DNA of 55,194 bases from Prevotella sp. P5-50 (GTDB lineage: Bacteria > Bacteroidota > Bacteroidia > Bacteroidales > Bacteroidaceae), in assembly GCF_002251295.1 (NCBI RefSeq), contig NZ_NPJA01000003.1:1-55194 (forward strand). The letters are read 5' to 3'. Under the pieces are notes generated by a model. It saw only the letters and a program-made list of their open reading frames with translations. It was not told where the DNA came from and did no database searches. Numbering within the stretch: the first letter of the stretch is position 1; every line of letters starts with the position of its first letter. Positions 35,226 through 43,733 of this stretch are shown one piece after another. A program made the position numbers and the translations under genes.

Positions 35226-35723
35226 ATGAAAAAACTTATTTTAATGTTGTTGGTGTTTGCCCCTCTGGCAACATTCGCACAGAAGTTCGGTCACCTCAAC
35301 ACACAGGAAATCATCCAGGCCATGCCTGAGTTTACCAAGGCTCGCACCGAGATCGAGGCCCTCACCAAACAATACGAGGCTGATCTGAAGAGCATGCAGG
35401 ATGAGCTTCAGAAGAAGGCACAGGCTTACGAAAAGGAGCAGGCCAACCTTCCAGAGAACATCAAGCAGCGTCGTGAGCAGGAGCTTCAGGAGATGTATCA
35501 GAAGATCCAGCAGAGCTATCAGGACAACCGTCAGGCCCTCGACAAGGCACAGGGTGAGAAACTTCAGGCTATCAACGTGAAGGTTCTCGACGCCATCAAG
35601 GCTGTCGGACAGGCTGGTGGTTATGTCTATATCATGGATGTTCAGGGTGGCGTGCCCTATATCAGCACAACCCTTTCTACTGATGTAACAGCCCAGGTAA
35701 AAGCCAAGCTCGGACTGAAATAA
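35226..35723 (+). CDS. skp: OmpH/Skp-family periplasmic chaperone, paralogue 2
   Basis: 165 residues, the canonical form: signal peptide ending TFAQ, FGHLNTQEIIQAMPEF, a coiled coil with LKSMQDELQKKAQAYEKEQ, and the C-terminal YIMDVQGGVPYIS. Strong codon bias suggests it is the most highly made of the three. A 51 bp A-rich leader separates it from copy 1. Confidence 0.92.
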   Translation: MKKLILMLLVFAPLATFAQKFGHLNTQEIIQAMPEFTKARTEIEALTKQYEADLKSMQDELQKKAQAYEKEQANLPENIKQRREQELQEMYQKIQQSYQDNRQALDKAQGEKLQAINVKVLDAIKAVGQAGGYVYIMDVQGGVPYISTTLSTDVTAQVKAKLGLK

Positions 35724-35734
35724 ACAATGTGTGA

Positions 35735-35858
35735 GGTAAAAAAGTAAAAACGTAAAAAGATAAAAACAACAGAAACTTATGAAAAAGATGATATTTGACA
35801 GCATGGTAAAAAATGCGGTAAAATGGGTTTTACCTTTTTGCCTTTTTGCTTTTTTACC
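35735..35858 (+). repeat. Inverted repeat spanning the start of skp paralogue 3
   Basis: The leader at 35735-35767 (runs of GTAAAAA) is an imperfect complement of 35827-35858 inside the signal-peptide coding part (runs of CTTTTTG). A folded mRNA would place the start codon (35779) in the loop. The arms share about 26 of 32 positions. Confidence 0.55.
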
Positions 35859-36342
35859 TTTAACTGTTTCTGCCCAGGATGTAGCAACAGATGGCAACAC
35901 CCTGAAGTATGGCTATCTCAGTTATGATGCCGTGCTCCACAGCATGAATGAATATGCCACCGTTGAGACCAGCATGATGCAGCTCAACGAGAAGTATGCA
36001 GCCGAACAGAAACGTGCAGAAGACGAGTTCAACCGGAAGTACGAGGAGTTTCTCGATACGCAGCGCGATATGCCACTGACTATTTTGCAGAAGCGCCAAA
36101 GCGAACTTCAAGACTTGCTCAACCGTAACATCACCTTCAAGAAAGAGAGTCAGGCACTCTTGGAACAGGCAAAAGCCAAGGCAGAGGCACCTCTTCGCAA
36201 GCGTATTGCCGAAGCCATGGGTCGTGTCGGCATAGCGCGTCGCCTTGCCTTTATCATCAATACCGACCAACAGGCTGTGGCATGGACCCACCCCATGATG
36301 GGTGAAGACGTGACCGAGGCTGTGAAAACTGCATTGCGATAA
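35779..36342 (+). CDS. skp: OmpH/Skp-family periplasmic chaperone, paralogue 3
   Basis: 187 residues. The N-terminus is longer than in the other copies (MKKMIFDSMVKNAVKWVL) and the signal peptide is rich in Phe and Leu. The mature part starts with YGYLSYDAVLHSMNEYATVE, followed by a coiled coil (EQKRAEDEFNRKYEEFLDTQRDM) and the C-terminal LAFIINTDQQAVAWTHP. More divergent than copies 1 and 2. Its start region lies within an inverted repeat that could limit translation. murI follows 12 bp later. Confidence 0.88.
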   Translation: MKKMIFDSMVKNAVKWVLPFCLFAFLPLTVSAQDVATDGNTLKYGYLSYDAVLHSMNEYATVETSMMQLNEKYAAEQKRAEDEFNRKYEEFLDTQRDMPLTILQKRQSELQDLLNRNITFKKESQALLEQAKAKAEAPLRKRIAEAMGRVGIARRLAFIINTDQQAVAWTHPMMGEDVTEAVKTALR

Positions 36343-36354
36343 GCGTCATTACCG

Positions 36355-37188
36355 ATGTTGCCCAGTAATCCAGGCCCTATAGGCATCTTTGACAGCGGCT
36401 ATGGCGGACTAACCATTCTGCATGGAATCCGCCAGTTGCTTCCCCAGTACGACTTTCTCTATCTGGGCGACAATGCCCGTGCGCCTTACGGCACACGTTC
36501 GTTTGACGTGGTATATGAGTTTACCCGCCAGGCTGTCATCAGTCTTTTCGAGCGTGGTTGCCATTTGGTCATCCTCGGTTGCAACACCGCTTCAGCCAAA
36601 GCCCTGCGCACCATTCAGCAGAAAGACCTGCCGCTGATAGATCCCAACCGCCGTGTCTTGGGCATCATCCGTCCCACTGCCGAAGTGGTGGGAACACTGA
36701 CCAAGACTCGCCACGTGGGTATCTTTGCCACCGAAGGAACGATTAAAAGCGAGAGCTACAACTTGGAAATCCACAAATTATTCCCCGACATCAAGGTTTC
36801 GGGTGTGGCATGTCCCTTCTGGGTTCCTTTGGTAGAATACAACGAAGCCGATTCTCCCGGTGCCGACTATTTTGTGAAGAAGCGTGTCGATCAGTTGTTG
36901 CGCCTCGATGCCCAGATTGACACCATTATTTTAGGTTGCACCCACTACCCTTTGCTGCTGCCTAAAATCAATAAATTCATACCCCGTGGCGTGCGTATCG
37001 TATCACAGGGGGAATATGTGGCAGAGTCGCTCCGCCAGTATTTTGATCGCCATCCCGACATGGAACAGCGTTGCACAAAAGGCGGACATGTGCATTATCT
37101 CACTACCGAGAACCCCGATCGCTTCAAAGAGTCGGCTCAACTGTTTCTCCACGAACCCGTTGAGGTGGAGAATATCTCACTGGGATAA
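36355..37188 (+). CDS. murI: Glutamate racemase
   Basis: Makes D-glutamate for peptidoglycan. 277 residues. The substrate motif GIFDSGYGGLT and the two catalytic cysteines, in LGCNTASA and LGCTHYPLL, are present, as is YLGDNARAPYG. Last gene of the uppS-bamA-skp operon, linking cell wall and outer membrane synthesis. A 10 bp hairpin (37197-37234) lies just after the stop. Confidence 0.96.
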   Translation: MLPSNPGPIGIFDSGYGGLTILHGIRQLLPQYDFLYLGDNARAPYGTRSFDVVYEFTRQAVISLFERGCHLVILGCNTASAKALRTIQQKDLPLIDPNRRVLGIIRPTAEVVGTLTKTRHVGIFATEGTIKSESYNLEIHKLFPDIKVSGVACPFWVPLVEYNEADSPGADYFVKKRVDQLLRLDAQIDTIILGCTHYPLLLPKINKFIPRGVRIVSQGEYVAESLRQYFDRHPDMEQRCTKGGHVHYLTTENPDRFKESAQLFLHEPVEVENISLG

Positions 37189-37196
37189 ACAGCCCA

Positions 37197-37234
37197 GAGG
37201 CATGATCAGACGCTGCAATCTCCTATCATGCCTC
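37197..37234 (+). terminator. Hairpin after murI
   Basis: GAGGCATGAT and ATCATGCCTC form a perfect 10 bp stem around 18 bases, 8 bp beyond the murI stop. It lacks a T run, so it may be a processing or stability signal. Confidence 0.4.
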
Positions 37235-37397
37235 ATCCCGCAAAAGTCATCCTTCCAGATGCTGATTGCCGACAAAAGGCAATACCTCACTAATCTGCCA
37301 GCTGAACAGCCATTTGCCAGACATCACACAAACGCCATGTATCAATCTCGCGTTCAACACTTTGCACCGCAATTAACATCACTTTTCTCAGCAAAGT

Positions 37398-37485
37398 AAA
37401 TTGATTTGCTGAGGAAATCAAATTGATTTGCCAAGGAAAACAAATTGATTTGCCAAGGAAAACAAATTGATTTGCTATCCAAAGG
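37398..37485. repeat. 22 bp tandem array, four units (AAATTGATTTG type)
   Basis: AAATTGATTTG starts at 37398, 37420, 37442 and 37464, an exact 22 bp period, with a linker such as CCAAGGAAAAC. The first unit is enclosed by a 9 bp inverted repeat, CTCAGCAAA/TTTGCTGAG. Confidence 0.8.
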
Positions 37486-37545
37486 AATATCCGTACCACA
37501 TCAAGAGCATAGCCACAGCATGCTGAAATCATATACGTATAAAAG

Positions 37546-37633
37546 GAAATTCAATGAGTTTGGTCAGCAAATTCATTGAGTTTACTCAGCAAATTCATTG
37601 AAATTGCAAAGCAAATTCATTGAATTTACAAAC
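37546..37633. repeat. 22 bp tandem array, four units (CAAATTCATTGA type)
   Basis: Units start at 37546, 37568, 37590 and 37612, each with the near-palindrome CAAATTCATTGAATTTG. The same consensus, period and copy number recur at 52171-52258. Nothing else is seen between murI and the rbfA promoter. Confidence 0.85.
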
Positions 37634-37826
37634 GGAAATAACGTTTTCTGCTGACAAACAGCTGTTTATACGCAGTCACAGAGACCTTCCATACCATTCA
37701 CAAAGCGGTTGCCCACCCTACCCAACCATAGTTGCCACACTCTGACTTGCTGTTGTCCATGAAGGGTAGAAGCACGTTGCAATCCAGTTATCAGACAGCG
37801 ATAGGATGAAAAAGTGTGCGTTTTCC

Positions 37827-37857
37827 TTGATGTTTTGATAGGAAAAGTGTAACTTTG
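37827..37857 (+). promoter_or_regulatory. rbfA promoter
   Basis: TTG (37827-37829), 20 bases, TAACTTTG (37850-37857), 27 bases ahead of the start. Confidence 0.65.
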
Positions 37858-37884
37858 CAAAAATAAAGGAATCAATAGATATAT

Positions 37885-38220
37885 ATGCAAGAAACAAGAC
37901 AAAACAAAATTGCACGACTGCTTCAAAAGGAACTTAGCGTGATATTCCAACAACAGACACGCAGCATGCATGGTGTTATGGTCAGCGTCACACAAGTGCG
38001 CGTGAGTCCCGACCTCAGCATCTGCACCGCCCATTTGAGCATTTTCCCCAGCGAGCGTGGAGAAGAAATTATGGAGAACATCAACAAGACCAGCGCACAG
38101 ATACGCTATGAATTGGGTACCCGCGTGCGCCATCAACTGCGCATCATCCCTGAATTAAGATTCTTCATCGACGATTCACTCGATTACATAGACCGCATCG
38201 ACGAGCTGCTTAAGCAATAA
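37885..38220 (+). CDS. rbfA: 30S ribosome-binding factor A
   Basis: 111 residues, a KH-like fold protein that helps mature the 30S subunit and 16S 5' end. The start QETRQNKIARLLQKELSVIFQQ and VSVTQVRVSPDLSICTAHLS match the family; the C-terminal RHQLRIIPELRFFIDDSLDY is the standard end. The permease gene begins 8 bp later, so they share a transcript. Confidence 0.93.
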   Translation: MQETRQNKIARLLQKELSVIFQQQTRSMHGVMVSVTQVRVSPDLSICTAHLSIFPSERGEEIMENINKTSAQIRYELGTRVRHQLRIIPELRFFIDDSLDYIDRIDELLKQ

Positions 38221-38228
38221 GTGTCACT

Positions 38229-39458
38229 GTGAATTTCCCATTCTACATTGCACGGAGATACCTTTTCTCCAAGAAATCTACCAATGCCATCAATGTCATC
38301 AGCGGCATTTCGGTGGTAGGTGTTGCCGTGGCGTCTATGGCGTTAGTGGTGACGTTGAGCGTGTTCAACGGCTTCCACGACATGGTGGCATCATTTTTCA
38401 CGCAGCTCGACCCACAGTTGAAAATCACACCTGCCAAGGGCAAGACTGCCGCCAGCAACGATTCTACGCTGATGCGCATACGCCAGTTGGACGAGGTAGC
38501 TGTTGCCACTGATGTGCTTGAAGACCAGGCATTGGCTGTCTATGGCGACCGCCAGCAGATGGTGACGATAAAAGGTGTGGATGACAACTACGACAAGCTG
38601 ACCCATATCCGCCAGATTTTGGAAGGTGACGGCGACTATGCACTCCATGCTGCCGATATGAACTATGGCATCTTGGGACTGGGCGTAGCCTATCAGCTCG
38701 GCATCGGTTATACCTACCGCGAACCGCTGAAGATCTATGCGCCACGGCGCGAAGGTCAGATCAACATGGCTAATCTGCAAGACGGATTCGTGGAAGACGA
38801 GTTGTATTCACCGGGCGTACTCTTCAGCATCAAGCAAGGCAAGTACGACAAGCGGTATATTATCACCGCTATACAGTTCACCCGCAACCTTTTTGACCGC
38901 GACGGAGAACTCACATCGTTGGAACTCCGACTGAAACCCGGTAGCAATTTCGAGCATGTGAAAGCCAAGGTACAAGAGATGGCAGGCACCCGTTTTGTGG
39001 TGCGCGACCGCTATGAGCAGCAGGAAGACACCTTCCGCATCATGAAAGTAGAGAAGCTCATGGCATATATCTTCCTCACCTTTATCCTCGTCATAGCCTG
39101 TTTCAACATCATCGGCAGCCTCTCTATGCTGATGATCGACAAGCGCAACGACGTGGTGACCCTACGCAATCTGGGTGCCAGCGACCGCCAAATCATCCGT
39201 ATCTTCCTCTTCGAAGGTCGCATGATTTCCGCCATTGGTGCCGTGATAGGCATTGCTATCGGCTTGTTGCTATGCCTGTTGCAGCAGCAGTTCGGCTTGA
39301 TAGGCTTAGGATCTACCGAAGGTTCGTTTGTGGTCGATGCCTATCCTGTCAGCGTCCACCCGTGGGATATCGTCGTAGTGTTCTTCACTGTCCTCGCTGT
39401 AGGCTTTATCAGCGTGTGGTATCCCGTACATTATTTTGCCAAACGGCTACTCAACTGA
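38229..39458 (+). CDS. LolC/LolE-type ABC transporter permease
   Basis: 409 residues from a GTG start. One membrane segment near the N-terminus (ISGISVVGVAVASMALVVTL), a large periplasmic MacB-like domain, and three segments near the C-terminus (FLTFILVIACFNIIGSLSM, IGAVIGIAIGLLLCLLQ, IVVVFFTVLAVGFISVW). The conserved NLGASDRQIIRIFLFEGRMI loop contacts the ATPase. Likely extracts lipoproteins from the inner membrane for transport outward; the matching ATPase is not in the window. Confidence 0.88.
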   Translation: MNFPFYIARRYLFSKKSTNAINVISGISVVGVAVASMALVVTLSVFNGFHDMVASFFTQLDPQLKITPAKGKTAASNDSTLMRIRQLDEVAVATDVLEDQALAVYGDRQQMVTIKGVDDNYDKLTHIRQILEGDGDYALHAADMNYGILGLGVAYQLGIGYTYREPLKIYAPRREGQINMANLQDGFVEDELYSPGVLFSIKQGKYDKRYIITAIQFTRNLFDRDGELTSLELRLKPGSNFEHVKAKVQEMAGTRFVVRDRYEQQEDTFRIMKVEKLMAYIFLTFILVIACFNIIGSLSMLMIDKRNDVVTLRNLGASDRQIIRIFLFEGRMISAIGAVIGIAIGLLLCLLQQQFGLIGLGSTEGSFVVDAYPVSVHPWDIVVVFFTVLAVGFISVWYPVHYFAKRLLN

Positions 39459-39539
39459 TATGTTCCGATAAACGATAAGGATGCCACAAAGGGGCGTTCA
39501 GAACACTAAAAGACAAGGGAGAACCGCCGAAAGAAACAT

Positions 39540-40685
39540 TTAGGGGCGTTTCCGCAACAGTTCTTGATAGAGGTCATAAACCTGACTCGCCACCGTATTA
39601 CCCTCGAAACGACGTATATACTGTTGACTGCCTATGATCCGCGCATCGCGTTCTGTATCGCCCACAAGCGACTTTCGGAGTGCATCTGCCATGCCCTGCA
39701 CATCGCCGGGCGCCACATAACGGCAGTCTGGACCTCCGGCTTCCTCCAAACACGAACCGGAACATGCCACCACAGGCAGTCCCTGACGGATGGCTTCGAT
39801 GATAGGAATACCGAAGCCCTCATATACTGACGGATATACAAAAGCCTCAGCAACAGCATAGAGGGCAGGCAAATCTTCATCAGGAACACCATGCAGGATA
39901 TGCAGGCGGTGGGTCAGTTGGTGCGTTTCAGCATACTTGACGATGGTATCGGTATATGGTGTATGGCGTCCCACCATCACAAGTCCCACGTCTTCGGGCA
40001 GGTAAGGCAGTGCCTTGACCGCCAACAACATGTTTTTTCGTGCTTCTATCGATCCTACATTCAGTATGATGCGCTTCGGCAGGCCGTACTTCTGACACAC
40101 CCGCTGACGCTCGTCGGCTGTGACTTCGGCTGCAAAACGATGGGCTGCACTCTGATATATGAGTGAGATGCGCCACTCATCGACGTCTCCAAGCTCCATA
40201 ATATCGCGTTTTGTACATTCGCTAATGGCAATAATATGGTCGGCTTCACGGATTGTCTGACGGAATTTCCACTTGTAAATCTGCACGTCAGCCCAGTGAT
40301 AGAACTCTGGATGGCGCATAAAGATCAGGTCGTGGATGGTGACGACAGTAGGAATACCACGGCGACGAATACCGATGGGCAGTTCACCCGACAGACCGTG
40401 AAACAGCTGCACTCCGTCACGTTGTAGGTCAGCCACCATGCCACGGCTTCGCCATAATGCCTTTCCCACCAATGGCAACGGTCGTTTGGGCAAGCAGAGT
40501 TGCACATTGTCATGGTCCATCACCTGTTGCCGGAGGTCGTCGCGTCCTGCGTCAGGAGCATAAAGGCGCAGTTGCAATGGACGTTCCGCCAAGTCGTTGA
40601 CGAGCGTCCGCCCATAGCTACCCAGTCCTGTTCCGTTTCTCACGATGCGTTTGGCATCCAATCCTATGATGAGTTTGTCGTTCAT
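39540..40685 (-). CDS. Glycosyltransferase family 4
   Basis: 381 residues, GT-B fold. N-terminal domain with GLDAKRIVRNGTGLGSYG (acceptor/donor loop) and HDLIFMRHPEFYHW; the C-terminal Glycos_transf_1 domain has LNVGSIEARKN, the VGRHTPYTD strand and the EX7E motif in YEGFGIPIIEA. Retaining transfer from a nucleotide sugar; the product, envelope or capsule glycan, is unknown. Its only visible promoter is the first unit of repeat block C (TTTG-N19-TACCTTTG, -7 at 40740-40747). Confidence 0.9.
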   Translation of the reverse strand: MNDKLIIGLDAKRIVRNGTGLGSYGRTLVNDLAERPLQLRLYAPDAGRDDLRQQVMDHDNVQLCLPKRPLPLVGKALWRSRGMVADLQRDGVQLFHGLSGELPIGIRRRGIPTVVTIHDLIFMRHPEFYHWADVQIYKWKFRQTIREADHIIAISECTKRDIMELGDVDEWRISLIYQSAAHRFAAEVTADERQRVCQKYGLPKRIILNVGSIEARKNMLLAVKALPYLPEDVGLVMVGRHTPYTDTIVKYAETHQLTHRLHILHGVPDEDLPALYAVAEAFVYPSVYEGFGIPIIEAIRQGLPVVACSGSCLEEAGGPDCRYVAPGDVQGMADALRKSLVGDTERDARIIGSQQYIRRFEGNTVASQVYDLYQELLRKRP

Positions 40686-40739
40686 GTGCCTGTTTCTGAT
40701 GTCGAATAGTTTTTATATGACTCTTCCGCCTTCTTTTTG

Positions 40740-41093
40740 CAAAGGTACGATTAAGTGAGCGGAATGCAAAAGGAAAACTCGTTTTTCTTTTGCATTCCCG
40801 AGCGTGAGTACTTTAGAGGCAAAGCCTCAAAGGTACGATTAAGTGAGAGAAATGCAAAATAAAAGCGTGCTTTTATTTTCATTTCCGAGCGTGAGTACTT
40901 TAGAGGCAAAGCCTCACAAGTACGATTAAGCGAGCGAAAAACCAAAGAAAATGCACAACTTTATTTGGTTTTTCTTTGTATTCCTCTCGGTTTGCACTAC
41001 CTTTGAAATCCTATTTCTTAGGTAGGCGGCACCTCGGGAATAAAAGAAAAACGGGGTTTTTCTTTGTATTCCTCTCGGTTTGCACTACCTTTG
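40740..41093. repeat. Promoter-bearing repeat, block C: divergent array of three plus two units
   Basis: Three units point left into the GT4 gene, with -7 positions at 40740-40747 and 40828-40835 (both TACCTTTG) and 40916-40923 (degenerate TACTTGTG). Two point right into the GT2 gene, with -33 TTTG at 40975-40978 and 41063-41066, each 19 bases from TACCTTTG at 40998-41005 and 41086-41093. Periods are 88 bp on both sides. The long hairpins differ in sequence but stay paired (17 bp at 40761-40798, then GAAATG...CATTTC in the next unit). The small hairpins are GAGGC-AAA-GCCTC. The arms meet near 40935-40975. Confidence 0.88.
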
Positions 41094-41109
41094 TACGAAA
41101 ATAACACGC

Positions 41110-41841
41110 ATGACAGAACTTAATATTCCAAAGGTAAGTATTATCACCGTTACATACAATGCTGGAGCTATGCTGGAAAAAACCCTCGACAGCATACAAA
41201 AACAACAATACGGCAACAAAGAAACTATCGTGGTTGACGGTAAATCTACCGACAATAGCTTAGCCATCATACAGCACTATGCTGACCAGGGAACGGTGAC
41301 ACAATGGAGTAGCGAACCCGATAAGGGAATCTACGACGCCATGAACAAAGGCGTGAGCAGGTGTTCGGGACAATGGGTGATATTCATGAATGCTGGCGAC
41401 ACCTTTGCTACAGATGATGTGCTCCATCAAGTTTTCTCCAACAAATGGGATGCAGCGGACATTGTCTATGGTGATGTGGTTAAAGACAACCATGTCAAGA
41501 CTGCACCAGCGCACTACCGGCTCTACCACCGCATGCTCTTTTGCCATCAATGTGTGTTTGTCAGACGACAATGTCTTGTCGATATTCCATTCGACATACA
41601 CCACAGACTGTCAGCAGACTATAAGTTTTTCATCCAACAGTATCAACAGGGGGCTCGCTTCCAGTATATCAATATGCCGATAGCCATCTTCGACACCACC
41701 GGTGTATCTAACAGTAAGCGATCGTCAGGACTGTTCGACAACATCAAAGTGGTATGCGAAACCATTCCTTTCCCACAGCGCATCAAGTTTGTTGCACGCT
41801 TGGCAGTGCCCTACATCATGTGTCGCTTGAAAGGAAAATAA
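41110..41841 (+). CDS. Glycosyltransferase family 2
   Basis: 243 residues from ATG 41110; the frame opens at 41080 but that stretch contains the -7 box. GT-A fold: VSIITVTYNAGAMLEKTLDSI, the first Asp in IVVDGKSTDNS, EPDKGIYDAMNKG and the metal-binding MNAGD (a DxD variant). The C-terminal half has HQCVFVRRQCL and LSADYKFFIQQ. The family includes WcaA-like colanic acid and lipooligosaccharide transferases; the acceptor is unknown. Driven by the right half of the divergent repeat-borne promoters. Confidence 0.9.
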   Translation: MTELNIPKVSIITVTYNAGAMLEKTLDSIQKQQYGNKETIVVDGKSTDNSLAIIQHYADQGTVTQWSSEPDKGIYDAMNKGVSRCSGQWVIFMNAGDTFATDDVLHQVFSNKWDAADIVYGDVVKDNHVKTAPAHYRLYHRMLFCHQCVFVRRQCLVDIPFDIHHRLSADYKFFIQQYQQGARFQYINMPIAIFDTTGVSNSKRSSGLFDNIKVVCETIPFPQRIKFVARLAVPYIMCRLKGK

Positions 41842-41884
41842 AGGCTGTATTGTCTCGCCATCACTCCCTTACGACCACGTCGCT

Positions 41885-41959
41885 TAGGTAGGCGGCACCT
41901 CGGAAATAAAAGAAAAACGAGGTTTTTCTTTGTATTTCGCTCGGTTTGCACTACCTTTG
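41885..41959 (+). repeat. Promoter-bearing repeat, block D (single unit)
   Basis: Hairpin AAAGAAAAAC-GAG-GTTTTTCTTT, whose right arm contains the -33 TTTG (41929-41932). Exactly 19 bases on is TACCTTTG (41952-41959). The preceding TAGGTAGGCGGCACCT is shared with block C. The box ends only 4 bases before the ATG of the eptA-like gene. Confidence 0.85.
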
Positions 41960-41963
41960 TACT

Positions 41964-43733
41964 ATGGTAACTATACAATTTTGGACAATAGCCATCGGAC
42001 TATTGCTGACATTTGCCGCCAGTTGTGCCATCTATTATGGATGTAACAAGGGCATGAGCCATAGCGCACGCGGGCAACAGACCCGCCGCTTTGCTGCTGC
42101 CACCATATTGGTATGGCTTCCCATCGCCATCGTCGGAGCACAACCCAACATGCCTCTTGCACTTGCTGCACTGTCGGGAGCTGTATGGGCAATAACTTAT
42201 CCGCTGATATTCCACCTCACCAACCGCAAAATATCACCCGACTACGAAAACTATGGTGAGATTTCATGTGGCATATACTTCTTCGGCCTCTTCGCCGCCA
42301 TCGGTCTTTTAGGGGGCGGAGTGATTGCCGCCATTGCTGAATGGATGCTCCTGTTGATCAGTATATCCTTGTGGGTCTATTATATGCTCTATGGAACATG
42401 TATCGATGCCAATGGCATGAAGATCGTACAAGACTCGCATCCCAACGAAATCATTGAGTTTTCACGTTCCTATCCCTTATGGAAAGTGGTGCTGCTACTG
42501 ATGGCCATCGTGGCACTGCTTGCTGGATTCATCGTCGGAAACCACAACACAACAGTACCAGAAACGCCGTGGAAGATTGCACTGCTTGTTGCCGTTGCCC
42601 TCTTTTTCGCTTGGTATATCTTCAAACCCCACCGCGGCATGTTCGTCCGCTCCGGCATTGTTCGCCTCTGGTTAGATATCCGAGAGTATGCAGCCAACGA
42701 CCATCGGTATGTCAGCGAAATGGAGCGACGGTTGAAGGACCTTCACGTCAAACCCTTAGGAAAGGCTTTCCAACGTCCGTCAACCATCATGATGGTGATT
42801 GGAGAGTCTGCATCTCGTGACTATATGAGTGCCTTTACACCCATGGAACACGACACGACGCCATGGATGCGCCGCATGGCGGAGGACAACAGGCGTACCA
42901 TTCTGTTTCCAAATGCCTACAGTTGCGCCATGCACACCGTGCAGTCGCTGGAAAAAGCCCTTACCGAATACAACCAATACAACGGACGCCAATTCTACGA
43001 CTCCTGTTCTATCATCGATATTGCACACCGGTTAGGATACAGAGTACACTGGTATAGCAACCAAGGACACCTTGGTGCCAACGATACACCTATCACTTTG
43101 GTGGCAAACACCGCCGATGTAGCGAAATGGACGAAGCAGGATTTGGGAAAGGTGCAATACGATGAAAGCATGACAGCATTTCTCGAAGAACTCGATCCCA
43201 ATGTCAACAACCTCCTCGTGCTGCATCTGAAAGGCAGCCATTTCAATTTCCTCAACCGCTATCCGGCAGACCGTACCGTATGGGGCGAACGTGGAGTACA
43301 GGACAACATAGCAAACTTTGAAAACTCCATTCGCTATACTGACAGCGTTTTAGAGCAGTTCTATGAGTATGCCAAGACACACCTGAACCTCCAGGCCATG
43401 GTCTATTTCAGCGATCACGCTACTGTTCCCGACCGCCATCGATCGCCCAATTTCTCTGGATTCGGCGCCACGCGCATCCCGCTCTTCATTCATCTCTCCG
43501 ACGAATACCTGTCTTGTCATCCCGAACGCGTAGAGGCACTCAAAGCCAATAGCAACAGATATTTCACCAACGACTTAGTCTATGAACTGATGTGCGGTAT
43601 CTTTGATGTGGAATCCAACCATTTCGACGAGACGTCATCATTAGCCAGCAAACAATATAAATACACCCGTGACGACCTGCTGACCTATGAGGGGAAGGCA
43701 AGAATTGCAGACGACAAATCCTCACAGATATGA
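41964..43733 (+). CDS. Phosphoethanolamine transferase-like membrane sulfatase (EptA family)
   Basis: 589 residues. Seven or so hydrophobic segments in the first 230 residues, then a periplasmic alkaline-phosphatase-fold domain with VIGESASRDYMSAFTPMEHD, where the usual nucleophilic Thr of the GET motif is Ser, and YFSDHAT for metal binding. By family it should transfer phosphoethanolamine to lipid A or another envelope lipid; the acyltransferase gene that overlaps its end supports lipid A. The start ATG lies 4 bases after the -7 box, so the message may be leaderless. Confidence 0.82.
   Translation: MVTIQFWTIAIGLLLTFAASCAIYYGCNKGMSHSARGQQTRRFAAATILVWLPIAIVGAQPNMPLALAALSGAVWAITYPLIFHLTNRKISPDYENYGEISCGIYFFGLFAAIGLLGGGVIAAIAEWMLLLISISLWVYYMLYGTCIDANGMKIVQDSHPNEIIEFSRSYPLWKVVLLLMAIVALLAGFIVGNHNTTVPETPWKIALLVAVALFFAWYIFKPHRGMFVRSGIVRLWLDIREYAANDHRYVSEMERRLKDLHVKPLGKAFQRPSTIMMVIGESASRDYMSAFTPMEHDTTPWMRRMAEDNRRTILFPNAYSCAMHTVQSLEKALTEYNQYNGRQFYDSCSIIDIAHRLGYRVHWYSNQGHLGANDTPITLVANTADVAKWTKQDLGKVQYDESMTAFLEELDPNVNNLLVLHLKGSHFNFLNRYPADRTVWGERGVQDNIANFENSIRYTDSVLEQFYEYAKTHLNLQAMVYFSDHATVPDRHRSPNFSGFGATRIPLFIHLSDEYLSCHPERVEALKANSNRYFTNDLVYELMCGIFDVESNHFDETSSLASKQYKYTRDDLLTYEGKARIADDKSSQI

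Noticed and set aside
37398..37633. CRISPR-like spacing in the 22 bp arrays
   Set aside because: The whole 22 bp unit is repeated and no spacer is present.
40740..41959. Integron attC sites
   Set aside because: The hairpins resemble attC only in being palindromic; there are no cassette-like genes, no core sites of the expected form and no integrase in the window.
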